From the NCBI RefSeq assembly GCF_001467825.1, contig NZ_LNYK01000016.1:258097-322096 (forward strand): DNA of 64,000 nucleotides. The letters run 5' to 3'. The position numbers and the translations under genes were made by a program. The notes under the pieces were generated by a model. It was not told the origin of the DNA. It made no database searches and saw only the letters and a list, made by a program, of their open reading frames with translations. Positions 8,187 to 17,558 of the stretch are shown one piece after another. Each line of letters starts with the position of its first letter. Positions within the stretch are counted from its first letter, which is position 1. Source of the DNA: Legionella londiniensis (GTDB lineage Bacteria; Pseudomonadota; Gammaproteobacteria; Legionellales; Legionellaceae).

Positions 8187-10049
8187 ATGGTGAGTAATCC
8201 GCAAACCATGGGATTTCAAACTGAAGTCAAACGAATGCTTGAGCTTGTCGTACATTCCTTATACAGCAATAAAGAAATTTTTTTGCGTGAATTGATTTCC
8301 AATGCATCTGACGCGTTGGATAAGCTTCGTTTTCTGGCTCTTTCAAAAAGCGAGCTGTACGAGGGAGATTCTGACCTCAAAATTTCGGTCGAATTTAACG
8401 AAAAGCTTAAAACCATCACCATTACCGATAACGGTATCGGCATGAGCCGTGATGAAGCTGTTGAAAATCTCGGGACCATTGCCAAGTCAGGCACGAAAGA
8501 GTTCATCAGCCATCTTTCCGGGGAAGACAGTAAAGATTCAAAATTAATCGGCCAGTTTGGAGTTGGCTTTTATTCCGCGTTCATTGTAGCAGACAAAGTA
8601 ACGGTCAAAAGCCGCAGGGCCGGGTTAAGTGCAGAGGAAGGAATTGTATGGGAATCCACAGGCGAGGGCGAATTCACAATTGGCAAAGAAGCCCGTAAAA
8701 AACGCGGAACAGAAATTATCTTACATCTAAAAAAAGAAGCGGAAGAGTTTTTAAGCCATTGGCGGTTGCGCAATATCATCAATAAATATTCTGATCATAT
8801 CTGCTGGCCAATTGTCATGAAAAAAGCATCCTCCGAAGAAAAAGAAGCCCAGGAGTTTGAAACCGTTAATAAGGCTACCGCATTATGGACATTACAAAAG
8901 TCTGAGATAAGCGATGAAGAATACAAAGAGCTTTATAAACACATCTCTCATGATTATCAGGATCCCATGATCTGGTCTCATAATCATGTAGAAGGAAAGC
9001 AGGATTATATCAGCCTGTTATACATTCCGAACCATGCTCCTTATGATTTATGGCAACATGAAGTCAAACATGGGTTAAAACTTTATGTAAAGCGGGTTTT
9101 TATTATGGATGATGCCTCGCAGTTTCTGCCGCGTTACTTAAGGTTTGTCAAGGGCATTGTAGATGCCAGCGATTTACCTTTAAATATTTCGCGAGAAATC
9201 TTGCAGGATAATAAACAAGTTGACAGCATTCGCGCCGCTTGCACAAAACGCGTATTATCCATGCTTGAGAAACTGAGCAAAGAAGACAGGGAAAAATATC
9301 AGCATTTTTGGGATGAATTTGGTTTGGTGATGAAAGAAGGGCCAATCGAAGATCACGCTAATCGCGAAAGTATCGCAAAATTGCTTCGTTTCGCAACGAC
9401 TGCCAAAGATTCAGAAAAGCAGTCTGTATCGCTCATGGAATATATTGAGCGCATGAAAGAAGGTCAGGATAAAATTTATTACATCACTGCTTCCAGCTAC
9501 AATGCGGCAAAATATAGCCCGCATCTTGAAATCTTTAAGAAAAAAGGCATTGAAGTATTGCTGTTAAGCGACCGTGTTGATGAATGGCTGGTGAACTATT
9601 TAAGCGAATTTGAAGGGAAAAAACTCCAATCCATCAGCAAGGGCAAAATTGATCTGGATGATAAAAAAGAAGTTGAGGCGCAGGAAAAAAATCTCGCCCC
9701 GCTGTTAAAACGGATTAAAGACGTGTTGGGTGAGCGTGTTAAGGATGTACAGGTTACGAACCGCCTGACAGACTCTCCAGCCTGCGTTGTGGCAGATGAA
9801 CAGGATATGGGACTTGAAATGCAGCGCATCCTCCAGGCAGCAGGGCAGAAATTACCTGAAAGCAAACCCATATTCGAAATTAACCCAGAACATGCATTAA
9901 TAAAACGATTGCATGTTTTTGAGGATAATGAGCATTTTGCACAATGGGTTGTCGTATTATTTGAACAAGCCGTATTGGCTGAAGGAGGACAACTTGACAA
10001 TCCGGCTGATTTTGTCAATCGGGTTAATCAATTATTGATAGGATCGTGA
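8187..10049 (+). CDS. htpG: Molecular chaperone HtpG (Hsp90)
   Basis: 620-residue bacterial Hsp90, an ATP-driven homodimeric cytosolic chaperone. The GHKL ATP-binding domain is at the N-terminus with [25 protein letters not shown] and [11 protein letters not shown]. The middle domain carries the catalytic-loop arginine in [11 protein letters not shown], and the C-terminal dimerisation domain ends near residue 620. A good ribosome site (ACAGGAG) precedes the ATG by nine bases. It is monocistronic and ends in a strong terminator shared with the convergent fis gene. Confidence 0.98.
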   Translation: MVSNPQTMGFQTEVKRMLELVVHSLYSNKEIFLRELISNASDALDKLRFLALSKSELYEGDSDLKISVEFNEKLKTITITDNGIGMSRDEAVENLGTIAKSGTKEFISHLSGEDSKDSKLIGQFGVGFYSAFIVADKVTVKSRRAGLSAEEGIVWESTGEGEFTIGKEARKKRGTEIILHLKKEAEEFLSHWRLRNIINKYSDHICWPIVMKKASSEEKEAQEFETVNKATALWTLQKSEISDEEYKELYKHISHDYQDPMIWSHNHVEGKQDYISLLYIPNHAPYDLWQHEVKHGLKLYVKRVFIMDDASQFLPRYLRFVKGIVDASDLPLNISREILQDNKQVDSIRAACTKRVLSMLEKLSKEDREKYQHFWDEFGLVMKEGPIEDHANRESIAKLLRFATTAKDSEKQSVSLMEYIERMKEGQDKIYYITASSYNAAKYSPHLEIFKKKGIEVLLLSDRVDEWLVNYLSEFEGKKLQSISKGKIDLDDKKEVEAQEKNLAPLLKRIKDVLGERVKDVQVTNRLTDSPACVVADEQDMGLEMQRILQAAGQKLPESKPIFEINPEHALIKRLHVFEDNEHFAQWVVVLFEQAVLAEGGQLDNPADFVNRVNQLLIGS

Positions 10050-10053
10050 ATCT

Positions 10054-10079
10054 AAAAAAGCCCGCTTAAGCGGGCTTTT
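10054..10079. terminator. Bidirectional Rho-independent terminator between htpG and fis
   Basis: A perfect AGCCCGCTTAAGCGGGCT palindrome has an A-run on the left and a TTTT run on the right. It therefore works on both strands, ending htpG (plus) and the convergent fis gene (minus). Confidence 0.9.
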
Positions 10080-10092
10080 CAATCATTTGAGG

Positions 10093-10386
10093 TTACTCGT
10101 CTGTAAGACGAAAATACTTTGTGCCAAAATATTGCTGTAATTTTTTTCTAATGGTGCCTCGACTGATTCCCAGCATCTTGGCAGCCTGCAGTTGATTGCC
10201 TCTACGCTTTTCCATAACCGCTTGCAGTAAAGGAGGCTCAACTTCAGAGAGGATCATCTCATAAAGATTATCAATGGGTTTGGATTTGTTTTCTGATAGG
10301 AATCGATTTACCAGATTGTATACGATTTCTTGCAAGCCTTGCTCATGTTTAATGTTATCGGGGGTTTTTACTTCAGTAACATTCAT
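10093..10386 (-). CDS. fis: Fis-family DNA-binding regulator
   Basis: 97-residue Fis-family nucleoid protein. The start at 10386 is chosen because AAGGAAG lies just before it; the longer frame to 10449 adds 21 residues without a ribosome site. The C-terminal half is the Fis helix-turn-helix (NQLQAAKMLGISRGTIRKKLQQY). Legionella carries three Fis paralogues that repress or modulate Dot/Icm effector genes; this could be one of them, but which one cannot be told. In enterobacteria fis follows dusB; here it is a single gene convergent with htpG. It may act on the effector-like genes in this same window. Confidence 0.92.
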   Translation of the reverse strand: MNVTEVKTPDNIKHEQGLQEIVYNLVNRFLSENKSKPIDNLYEMILSEVEPPLLQAVMEKRRGNQLQAAKMLGISRGTIRKKLQQYFGTKYFRLTDE

Positions 10387-10519
10387 CTTAACTTCCTTAT
10401 TTTTGTTAATTCTTATCAGTCCAACTGCTTTCAATAACGCTGAAAGCAAAATTTATTGTACATGAAGGGTAAATAATAAGCCAGATGAATACGATACTTT
10501 TTCAATGAAGCAACACGCC

Positions 10520-11674
10520 CTAAGTTTTATCAAATCCCAATTCATTTTTAATCAAATCGCTGATGCTGCAATCAGCTTCCTCCAATGAAAGAGACTGTTT
10601 TACTTTTGCCAGGCGGGCGCTCATTTTTTCAGAATATTCAGAATCATTCAGCAAGCGCTCAATGACCTTCGTTAATTCCGTGGCATTACAATCATATTGC
10701 AGCAACTCAGGGACAATCATCGCATTTTGCAGCAAATTGCATAGCCCCAGATAGTTAACTTGAATCACTTTTACAGCGACCATATAAGTCAGTAATGACG
10801 CCTTATAGATAATGCACATGGGTTTATTGAGCAACGCGCATTCAAGAGAAGCGGTGCCTGAGGCAACAACGACACACCTGGAAGCAGCAACTGCAGCCAG
10901 TGCATTGCCGAAAAGAAGGGTAATCGGCGCCTTGCTTTTTGAGGTATAACGATGAATTATATCAGGATTGATTGTGCCCGCTACTGGAAGGACAAAATGA
11001 ATATCCTGAAAGCGTTTCGATAATTGTTCAGCGCTTTGTATTAATATCGGCATATGCTGTTCTATTTCATGTGTTCTGCTGCCAGGCAACATGGCGATTA
11101 GGCGCTTATTGGCTGGCAGTTGCAATTCGCTATAAATTGTTTCAGATGCCGCATAGTTTTTAACCTGCTCCACCAATGGATGGCCAACATAAGATACGGG
11201 AACGCCAGCTTTCTGATAGAGATATTTTTCAAAAGGAAAGATAACAGCCATTCTGTCTACATAGCTTCGTATGGTGTGAATACGATTTGCTTTCCAAGCC
11301 CAGATTTGCGGGCTGATATAATAAAGAACACGAATATTCAAAACCCGTTTAGCATACCTGGCGAGGCGCAGGTTAAAACCTGGATAATCAACCAATACCA
11401 GCAAATCGGGCTTACAGGCTTTAAGATGTGCCTGCATATCTTTGAACGCCCGTTTAATGGTGCGAAAATGCTTGATGACTTCTGAAAGCCCAGTCACGCC
11501 AAATCGGGCAAGGTCGCTAACCAATTCCGTGCCAGCTTCTTGCATATGCCGTCCGCCAATGCCGGTGATCCTTATATTTGGACAGGTTCTTTTGAGTTCC
11601 TTAATAAAAGAAGCCGCATGCATATCGCCGGATTCTTCTCCGGCTACAATAACTATATGCCTAGCTGACTGCAT
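10520..11674 (-). CDS. lpxB: Lipid-A-disaccharide synthase
   Basis: 384-residue GT19 glycosyltransferase that joins UDP-2,3-diacylglucosamine and lipid X to form the lipid A disaccharide at the inner face of the inner membrane. Recognisable motifs are VAGEESGDMHAA at the N-terminus, VDYPGFNLRLA, YYISPQIWAWK and the nucleotide-binding MLPGSRTHEI. A membrane-associating hydrophobic patch lies near LTYMVAVKVI. It overlaps the end of the upstream oxidoreductase gene by 14 bases, so the two are translated from one message. Confidence 0.97.
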   Translation of the reverse strand: MQSARHIVIVAGEESGDMHAASFIKELKRTCPNIRITGIGGRHMQEAGTELVSDLARFGVTGLSEVIKHFRTIKRAFKDMQAHLKACKPDLLVLVDYPGFNLRLARYAKRVLNIRVLYYISPQIWAWKANRIHTIRSYVDRMAVIFPFEKYLYQKAGVPVSYVGHPLVEQVKNYAASETIYSELQLPANKRLIAMLPGSRTHEIEQHMPILIQSAEQLSKRFQDIHFVLPVAGTINPDIIHRYTSKSKAPITLLFGNALAAVAASRCVVVASGTASLECALLNKPMCIIYKASLLTYMVAVKVIQVNYLGLCNLLQNAMIVPELLQYDCNATELTKVIERLLNDSEYSEKMSARLAKVKQSLSLEEADCSISDLIKNELGFDKT

Positions 11675-12623
11675 TTCTAACCAGTAGATTGTTGTTAATG
11701 AGCGAGGTTATTTTTTCAGCGGTAGCCAATGCTTCACAACCTTCTCTGCCGGTGACTAGAGGTTCAAGATCTTCATGAATACAATGAATAAAGGCTTTTA
11801 TTTCTTCAAGAAGCGCATCTCCTTTCTCAAAGGCGGATTGATGTCTTGCGATCTCTGGTATACCGGGAAACATCTCGCCTTCACCTTTTTGGAAAACCGC
11901 AAATTGTTTATTTTGAAAATCAATGGATATGTAGGAATTAGGTTGAAAAATTCTTGTTTTTCGTTCAGTCTTAAAACTGATTCGGCTTGCTGTTACATTC
12001 GCAACACATTGATTTTCAAAGGTAATTCTTGCGTTAGCAATATCAATTGATTTTGTTAGCACAGGGGCTCCCTGGGCATCAATATTTTTGATGGGGCTTT
12101 TAACGATGGTTTGAATAATATCGATATCATGGATCATTAAATCCAAAATAACGTTCACATCTGTGCCGCGGGGGTTAAAAGGAGCCAGACGATGCGATTC
12201 AATAAAAAGAGGGTTATCCAGATGAGCATCCAGTGCGAGGCGTGCGGCATTAAACCGCTCCAAATGACCAATCTGGAGTTTTGCGCCAGATTGTTTGGCA
12301 ATTGCAATTAACTCTTCGGCCTGGGCTACTGTTTCTGTCATTGGTTTTTCAAGCAAAACATGGATACCGCGGGATAAGCAATCTTTAGCAATTTGGTAGT
12401 GGGCATTTGTCGTTGCAGCAATGCTGACAGCTTCTACCTGGTTGAGTATATCCCGATAATCCGTATATCCAGGTACACGCAATTCTTCAGCGACAGCATG
12501 ACATATTTCGCTATTGACGTCACAAACAGCCACCAGTTCAACATTATTAAGAATTTGATATTTTTGTGCGTGAAAACGCCCGAGATATCCCACGCCAATG
12601 ACGGCACATCTAATTTTATTCAT
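11661..12623 (-). CDS. Gfo/Idh/MocA oxidoreductase, probable UDP-GlcNAc 3-dehydrogenase (GnnA-like)
   Basis: 320-residue NAD(P)-dependent oxidoreductase. The N-terminus is a Rossmann fold (GVGYLGRFHAQKY), followed by the family EKP motif (HVLLEKPMTE) and a substrate-site DLMIHDIDII. Overlap with lpxB points to lipid A synthesis. In Acidithiobacillus ferrooxidans and Leptospira the gnnA gene lies beside lpx genes; GnnA oxidises the 3-hydroxyl of UDP-GlcNAc so that GnnB can aminate it, giving 2,3-diamino lipid A. Legionella lipid A is built on that diamino sugar, so GnnA is the best guess. No gnnB transaminase is in the window. The assignment rests on context and superfamily, not a specific motif. 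Confidence 0.7.
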   Translation of the reverse strand: MNKIRCAVIGVGYLGRFHAQKYQILNNVELVAVCDVNSEICHAVAEELRVPGYTDYRDILNQVEAVSIAATTNAHYQIAKDCLSRGIHVLLEKPMTETVAQAEELIAIAKQSGAKLQIGHLERFNAARLALDAHLDNPLFIESHRLAPFNPRGTDVNVILDLMIHDIDIIQTIVKSPIKNIDAQGAPVLTKSIDIANARITFENQCVANVTASRISFKTERKTRIFQPNSYISIDFQNKQFAVFQKGEGEMFPGIPEIARHQSAFEKGDALLEEIKAFIHCIHEDLEPLVTGREGCEALATAEKITSLINNNLLVRNAVS

Positions 12624-12814
12624 GATTTAAAAAGGGTAATAAGTTGCGCATATTATTGCATTTTCCGCATACCTTATCAATTTTCAAACATAAATATCAT
12701 CAAGCACAGTAGATGAAAGATCAACATATTTGTTTTAAGACCAATATGTTTCAAATTAAACCAGATGGTGGTATATTTTGCATTTATTAGACATTTAATA
12801 TCGCGAGAAGAGAT

Positions 12815-14257
12815 ATGGTATCTGAAAATAAACAAATGTTTTTAAAGGCTCCGGAACACTCAAAGAGTATGAAAGCTTCTCAAATTGAGCCTATTGCTGA
12901 TCACTATAAAAATAAATATCAAATCGTGATTTATAAAAACGGGAGCACGGCTGTCGGAAAGCAATTTATTGCAAAAAAAATAGCAATATACAGGCATAGG
13001 TATGAGGAAACAGCAAGAGATTATCAGGATGAAAAAAGTAAATATGCAAATTATGTAATGCGGGGTTTTGAGCCGGGAGAATTTACCCTGAATGAGGAAA
13101 ACATTGGTAAAAAGAATTGCACGTTAATTAAGGAGCTATTAAAAGAATACCTAACGCCTGCTGTGGATGAGAATTCTGTTCAAGAACTCATAGAGCTTGA
13201 TGAAGAACAATTCAACAAAGTAAATACCATCCTGATGAGTAATCCAGCTGCCAAAAATATACTGGATCAAGAAATCCATCAATTTCTTCGTGAGGAGCAT
13301 AGGGAGCTTAAAGAAAATATAAGTCATTGCTGTCTTTCAATGAAAGAAGCCTGGACGGAGATTATCGCTATAAAGCAAGAACTTAAATCAAACGAGGCAG
13401 TAGGCTATGTTTATACAAATGGAGAAAGTAAAAGAAGCAGCCATTTTGAAGTATTGATTATTACCCGGCAGGCAATTATCAAACCCGTATCCTGGTATGG
13501 CAGTGAACTTGCTTTTACCAGGTCAGGCAAAAACCAATTTGCTGAACTTCCTTTAGATAAACCAGCCATTCTACAAGCTTCAAATGCTATTCCCGTACCT
13601 CAAGCAGATATATTTGCCTGTGGGACTTTGGGTTTTTTATATTTAAAGGAATTGCTGAAAGACGACAAGGCTCAACTTAAAGAGTATGCATTGATTTTTC
13701 CTTATTATGATGAAAATGACAATTTACAGTGGTTTTTTTATCCCTCGCCGCAGGTACTTAAGTATTCACAGTCATCAAAATATAATGAAGTTGTAAAGGC
13801 CATGCTGGTAGATTCTGATATACCTCAGTCCTTAAAGCTGCAGGAGGAGCAGTATAGAGTTGCGACATTGAAAGGTCTTTTGCGACAAAGTATTGCTAAA
13901 GCGAAAGAAAAGAAGATTGATGCGGTAGAAAAATACAACTTAAATATCTTATCCAGTCTGGATAATTACAGGGCGAAATGGTTGAAGGCCTATGAAAACG
14001 CCATGTTAAGCCGTGCCAGTATGGATTTGCCATTGCCTGAAAAAAATCAAACTATAAATTTCTTTCTGGCATATAGCAGCCACCGCTTACAAAAATATGC
14101 AAGTCCTCTATTGGCTGCCAATCATGCGCTCTTGAAGCAGGCAATAAAAGCTGAAAAGACTCAGGATTCTCTGCAGGAAAATATAGCGCAAAAAAACGAC
14201 ATACAGGCGGTCAGCGCTTCAGAGAATGAGGCAGCTGCTTTTTCGCCAAAGCTTTAA
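12815..14257 (+). CDS. Orphan protein with possible CE-clan (YopJ/Ulp-like) catalytic core; candidate effector
   Basis: 480 residues with no named domain that I recognise. There is no signal peptide or membrane segment, and the last third is helical and charged, ending in a Gln/Ala/Glu-rich tail. Residues ~208-285 look like the core of a CE-clan cysteine peptidase or YopJ acetyltransferase: SSHFEVLII (His210 leading a strand), an acidic candidate at Glu231, then Gln263 six residues before Cys269 in QADIFACGTLGFLYLKELL. YopJ has the same His, Glu, then Gln-x5-Cys-Gly-hydrophobic-helix order and similar His-Cys spacing (about 60). The gene stands alone between the lpx genes and a tRNA gene. Legionella-type effector is inference; the fold call is a motif reading only. 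Confidence 0.55.
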   Translation: MVSENKQMFLKAPEHSKSMKASQIEPIADHYKNKYQIVIYKNGSTAVGKQFIAKKIAIYRHRYEETARDYQDEKSKYANYVMRGFEPGEFTLNEENIGKKNCTLIKELLKEYLTPAVDENSVQELIELDEEQFNKVNTILMSNPAAKNILDQEIHQFLREEHRELKENISHCCLSMKEAWTEIIAIKQELKSNEAVGYVYTNGESKRSSHFEVLIITRQAIIKPVSWYGSELAFTRSGKNQFAELPLDKPAILQASNAIPVPQADIFACGTLGFLYLKELLKDDKAQLKEYALIFPYYDENDNLQWFFYPSPQVLKYSQSSKYNEVVKAMLVDSDIPQSLKLQEEQYRVATLKGLLRQSIAKAKEKKIDAVEKYNLNILSSLDNYRAKWLKAYENAMLSRASMDLPLPEKNQTINFFLAYSSHRLQKYASPLLAANHALLKQAIKAEKTQDSLQENIAQKNDIQAVSASENEAAAFSPKL

Positions 14258-14281
14258 CTATTATTGCTTTTTGTCATGAAT

Positions 14282-14358
14282 TGGCGTCCCAGGCAGGATT
14301 CGAACCTGCGACCTGCCCCTTAGGAGGGGGCCGCGCTATCCAGCTGCGCCACTGGGAC
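14282..14358 (-). tRNA. tRNA-Arg (anticodon CCT)
   Basis: 77-base cloverleaf on the minus strand. The acceptor stem is GTCCCAG/CTGGGAC, the D arm GCGC-AGCTGGATA-GCGC, the anticodon stem GCCCC/GGGGC with loop CTCCTAA (anticodon CCT, reading AGG), and the T arm GCAGG-TTCGAAT-CCTGC. The discriminator base is G and CCA is encoded. It reads AGG, a rare arginine codon in many gammaproteobacteria. Confidence 0.97.
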
Positions 14359-14493
14359 GTTGAGATGTCTTAGGTGCTCGCTCAACAGCCAAACTGGAAT
14401 TGAGGAGCACAGGGAAGGCAAACAACCAATAAAATCAAATGAAAGGCGCTATTTTACAATTACCACGCCTAAATAACAATCAATTATAAGCGG

Positions 14494-16110
14494 TTACATT
14501 CCAAGATAGTTTGGTCCGCCGCCGCCTTCTGGCGCCTGCCAGACAATATTTTGCCTTGGATCCTTGATATCGCAGGTTTTACAGTGAATGCAGTTTTGAG
14601 CGTTGATTTGCAATTTTGGTGAACTATCCTCATCAACGATTTCATACACGCTGGCAGGGCAGTACCGGCTTTCAGGAGAAGCGTAGAGTTTATAGTTAAC
14701 GTCGATAGCCAGGCTCTCATCCCTTAATTTTAAGTGGCAGGGCTGATTTTCTTCATGAAAGGTATTGGCCAGATAGACTGAGGAGAGGCGATCAAAAGTC
14801 AATACACCATCTGCCTTCGGGTAATTGATTTTTTCAGATTCAGAGGCTGGTTTTAAGGTTAAATGATCGGCATGGTTGGCAAGCGTCCATGGCGATCTTC
14901 CATGAGAAATATAAGTTTCAAATGCTGCATTAAGAAGACCAAAAAATAACCCGTAGCGAAATCCAGGACGCACATTACGCACTTTATACAATTCATCAGC
15001 TACCCAGGAATTTTTAAGCTTGAAGCTGTAGGCGGTCAACTCAACAGGGCTTTCTTCTGCGACCTTTGTTAATAATTCAAAGCAGGCTTCGGCTGCAAAC
15101 ATTCCCGACTGCATGGCGGTATGGATGCCTTTAATTTTAGGTACATTAAGAAAACCTGCGGAATCTCCAATTAATGCGCCTCCTGGAAAAGTAAGCTTGG
15201 GTAGGGATTGCCAGCCTCCTTCATTTAAAGCCCGCGCGCCATAAGCAATGCGCTCGCCGCCTTTTAGTATCTGACGCACAAAAGGATGGGTTTTAAAGCG
15301 CTGCATTTCAGAAAACGGATTCAACCAGGTATTTTTATAATCAAGTCCCACCACAAAACCAACGGCAACACGATCGTCAGATAGATGATATATGAACGAT
15401 CCCCCATACGTTGAATGGTCAAGAGGCCAACCGATTGTATGGATGACCAAACCGCGTTGATGTTGTTCAGATGGAATTTTCCAGAGCTCTTTAATTCCTA
15501 AACCATAAGTTTGGGGGTTTACGCCTTTTCTGAGATCAAAGCGATTCATTAAATTTTGACTTAATTGTCCCCGGCAACCTTCGGCAAAAAGTGTCTGCTT
15601 GGCGTGCAAGTGTATTCCTGGTTGGTAGTTTGCTGTTTTATTGCCTTCTTTATCAAGTCCCATGTCGCCTGTAGCAACGCCAATAACTTCGCCTGCGCCA
15701 TTATAAAGAACATCAACCGCAGCAAACCCGGGATATAGCTCGCAACCCAATTCTTCAGCAATTCCTGCTAAAAACTGACACAATTCACCAAGACTGATAA
15801 TGTAATTGCCTTGATTGTGCATGGGTTTGGGAGTAGGGAGCCGATATGCCCGTTTCTCGCTTAGATAATAAAAAAGATCGGAAGTTACAGCAGTGTTTAA
15901 GGGCGCTTCCTGCCACGAGTCTGGCAGCAAGGCTTTTAAGCTTCCTGGCTCAAGAACAGCGCCTGAGAGAATATGAGAACCAACCTGCGCGCCTTTTTCT
16001 AGAATGCAGACGTTTATCTCCCGATTCTCTTTGGCTGCCAGTTGCTTGAGTCTGATGCCTGCTGATAATCCTGAGGGCCCCGCGCCTACAATGATTACAT
16101 CATATTCCAT
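14494..16110 (-). CDS. Electron transfer flavoprotein-ubiquinone oxidoreductase
   Basis: 538-residue membrane-associated flavo/iron-sulfur enzyme that passes electrons from reduced ETF (fatty acid and amino acid oxidation) to ubiquinone. The start at 16110 follows ACAGGAAATA and begins MEYDVIIVGAGPSG, the FAD-binding motif; upstream in-frame codons encode an unrelated hydrophobic stretch. The C-terminal 4Fe-4S domain has cysteines in SRYCPASVYE and in NAQNCIHCKTCDIKDP, and the protein ends with the family signature PEGGGGPNYLGM. ETF subunits are not in the window. The fadD gene at 52 kb would feed the same pathway. Confidence 0.96.
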   Translation of the reverse strand: MEYDVIIVGAGPSGLSAGIRLKQLAAKENREINVCILEKGAQVGSHILSGAVLEPGSLKALLPDSWQEAPLNTAVTSDLFYYLSEKRAYRLPTPKPMHNQGNYIISLGELCQFLAGIAEELGCELYPGFAAVDVLYNGAGEVIGVATGDMGLDKEGNKTANYQPGIHLHAKQTLFAEGCRGQLSQNLMNRFDLRKGVNPQTYGLGIKELWKIPSEQHQRGLVIHTIGWPLDHSTYGGSFIYHLSDDRVAVGFVVGLDYKNTWLNPFSEMQRFKTHPFVRQILKGGERIAYGARALNEGGWQSLPKLTFPGGALIGDSAGFLNVPKIKGIHTAMQSGMFAAEACFELLTKVAEESPVELTAYSFKLKNSWVADELYKVRNVRPGFRYGLFFGLLNAAFETYISHGRSPWTLANHADHLTLKPASESEKINYPKADGVLTFDRLSSVYLANTFHEENQPCHLKLRDESLAIDVNYKLYASPESRYCPASVYEIVDEDSSPKLQINAQNCIHCKTCDIKDPRQNIVWQAPEGGGGPNYLGM

Positions 16111-16423
16111 TATTTCCTGTTCCACGCAAAACTCCAGCAAAAAATAAAAAATAATCGCCGTTATATGAGGCAAGATCAAGAGTAGCCACGATAATTTACT
16201 GAAATAGGGCAATTCCTTATATGTTCACGAAGCATAATCCGTTCATTTATTGTTTTCAATGGCGAAATGAAATCTAGCAGCGGTTTTTAGTTCCAGGAAG
16301 CAATGATTATGTTGTGAAAAGATAGCGATATTTCATCTATAATAAGCACAGAACAAGGCAATTTATGCTGATTAGGTTCCAGTCAAGCATTTTAAAATAG
16401 CCCGAAAATATTCAAGGAATGAT

Positions 16424-17542
16424 ATGAAGGCGTTGCCTTTTAAGAAATCTAAAGCAGTTTCAATTGGTGTGGAGCTGGAATATCAGATAATTGATAGAGA
16501 TACTTTCGCCTTGGCTTCCCGCGCAATAGATATATTTCGCTGCTTAAAAAGTAACCCCTTTAATTGCCGCATTAAACCCGAAATCAATCAGAGCATGATA
16601 GAAATTAACACGTCTATTCACCTCTCTGCTGAGGCGATGCTTGAAGAATTGCGGCAATTGCAAAGCTATCTCATTGATAAAACCAGTCATCTTAACATTG
16701 GTTTTTGTGGTGGAGGAATTCATCCTGAACAAAAATGGATATCTCAAAAAGTATTTCCTCGCGAAAGATATATAAAAATTGCGAAAATTTATGGCTACCT
16801 GGCAAAACAGGCTTCGGTATTTGGCCAGCATGTGCATGTCGGATGCGCCAATGCTGAAGATGCCTTATATTTAACCCATGCGTTCGCGCGATACATTCCC
16901 CAGTTTATTGCCATAAGCGCTTCATCGCCTTTTTATGAGGGGACTGATACGGGATATTTTTCGACAAGGTCTGCTGTGTTTAATGGATTCCCAATGAGCC
17001 GGGTTATGCCTTTTCTCCAAAACTGGCAAGAATTTACCGCCTATTTTTATAAGATGCGGGACTGGGGAATTATTGAAAGCATGAAGGATGTGTATTGGGA
17101 TGTGCGTCCAAAACCAGAATTCGGCACGGTAGAAATTCGAATTTTTGATACTCCCCTGAAACTTGAGAAAGCGGTTATGATTGCTGCCTATGTTCAAAGC
17201 CTGGCTCTGTATTTACTTGCCGAACGGCCATTTAAGCTCACAGAAGAATTGTATTTTGCCTATCAGCATAACCGATTTCAGGCAAGCCGCTATGGCTTGG
17301 AAGCCAAATTGGTTGATACGGACAACAATAAAGAATTGCCGCTCATGGACGATATCATGAGTACGGAAAAAAAAATCAAGACTTACAGCGCCCAGCTGGG
17401 CTGCGAAAAATATGTTCAAAAGCTCATGGATGAAGTCAATGATAACGGAAATGATGCGATGATTCTTAGAAATTTGTATAAAGAATATGGATCTTTTCCC
17501 AAGATAATCTCTATCCAGTACCAGTCCTGGCTGAACCAATAG
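16424..17542 (+). CDS. Carboxylate-amine ligase, YbdK/GCS2 family
   Basis: 372-residue member of the glutamate-cysteine ligase 2 family, whose members join the gamma-carboxyl of glutamate to an amine using ATP. Signatures are SIGVELEYQIID at the N-terminus, FCGGGIHPEQ, the HVHVGC metal/ATP-site motif and FGTVEIRIFDTP. Length matches YbdK (372). The start at 16424 follows AAGGAATGAT. It is first in a tight set with a cyclic-nucleotide-binding protein (16 bases away) and an EgtC-like amidotransferase, which suggests a gamma-glutamyl conjugate is made and later hydrolysed. E. coli YbdK has only weak glutamate-cysteine ligase activity, so the true substrate is open. Confidence 0.87.
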   Translation: MKALPFKKSKAVSIGVELEYQIIDRDTFALASRAIDIFRCLKSNPFNCRIKPEINQSMIEINTSIHLSAEAMLEELRQLQSYLIDKTSHLNIGFCGGGIHPEQKWISQKVFPRERYIKIAKIYGYLAKQASVFGQHVHVGCANAEDALYLTHAFARYIPQFIAISASSPFYEGTDTGYFSTRSAVFNGFPMSRVMPFLQNWQEFTAYFYKMRDWGIIESMKDVYWDVRPKPEFGTVEIRIFDTPLKLEKAVMIAAYVQSLALYLLAERPFKLTEELYFAYQHNRFQASRYGLEAKLVDTDNNKELPLMDDIMSTEKKIKTYSAQLGCEKYVQKLMDEVNDNGNDAMILRNLYKEYGSFPKIISIQYQSWLNQ

Positions 17543-17558
17543 GATGTGTTAAAAACCT

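Noticed and set aside
12783..12802. PmrA-like repeat TTTATTAGA-CA-TTTAATATC before the 480-residue gene
   Set aside because: It ends only 12 bases before the start codon, leaving no room for a -10 and leader, and the first half matches in 5 of 9 positions.
12624..14358. Island integrated at the 3' end of tRNA-Arg
   Set aside because: No copy of the tRNA 3' end occurs on the far side of the orphan gene and there is no integrase, so an attachment site is not supported.
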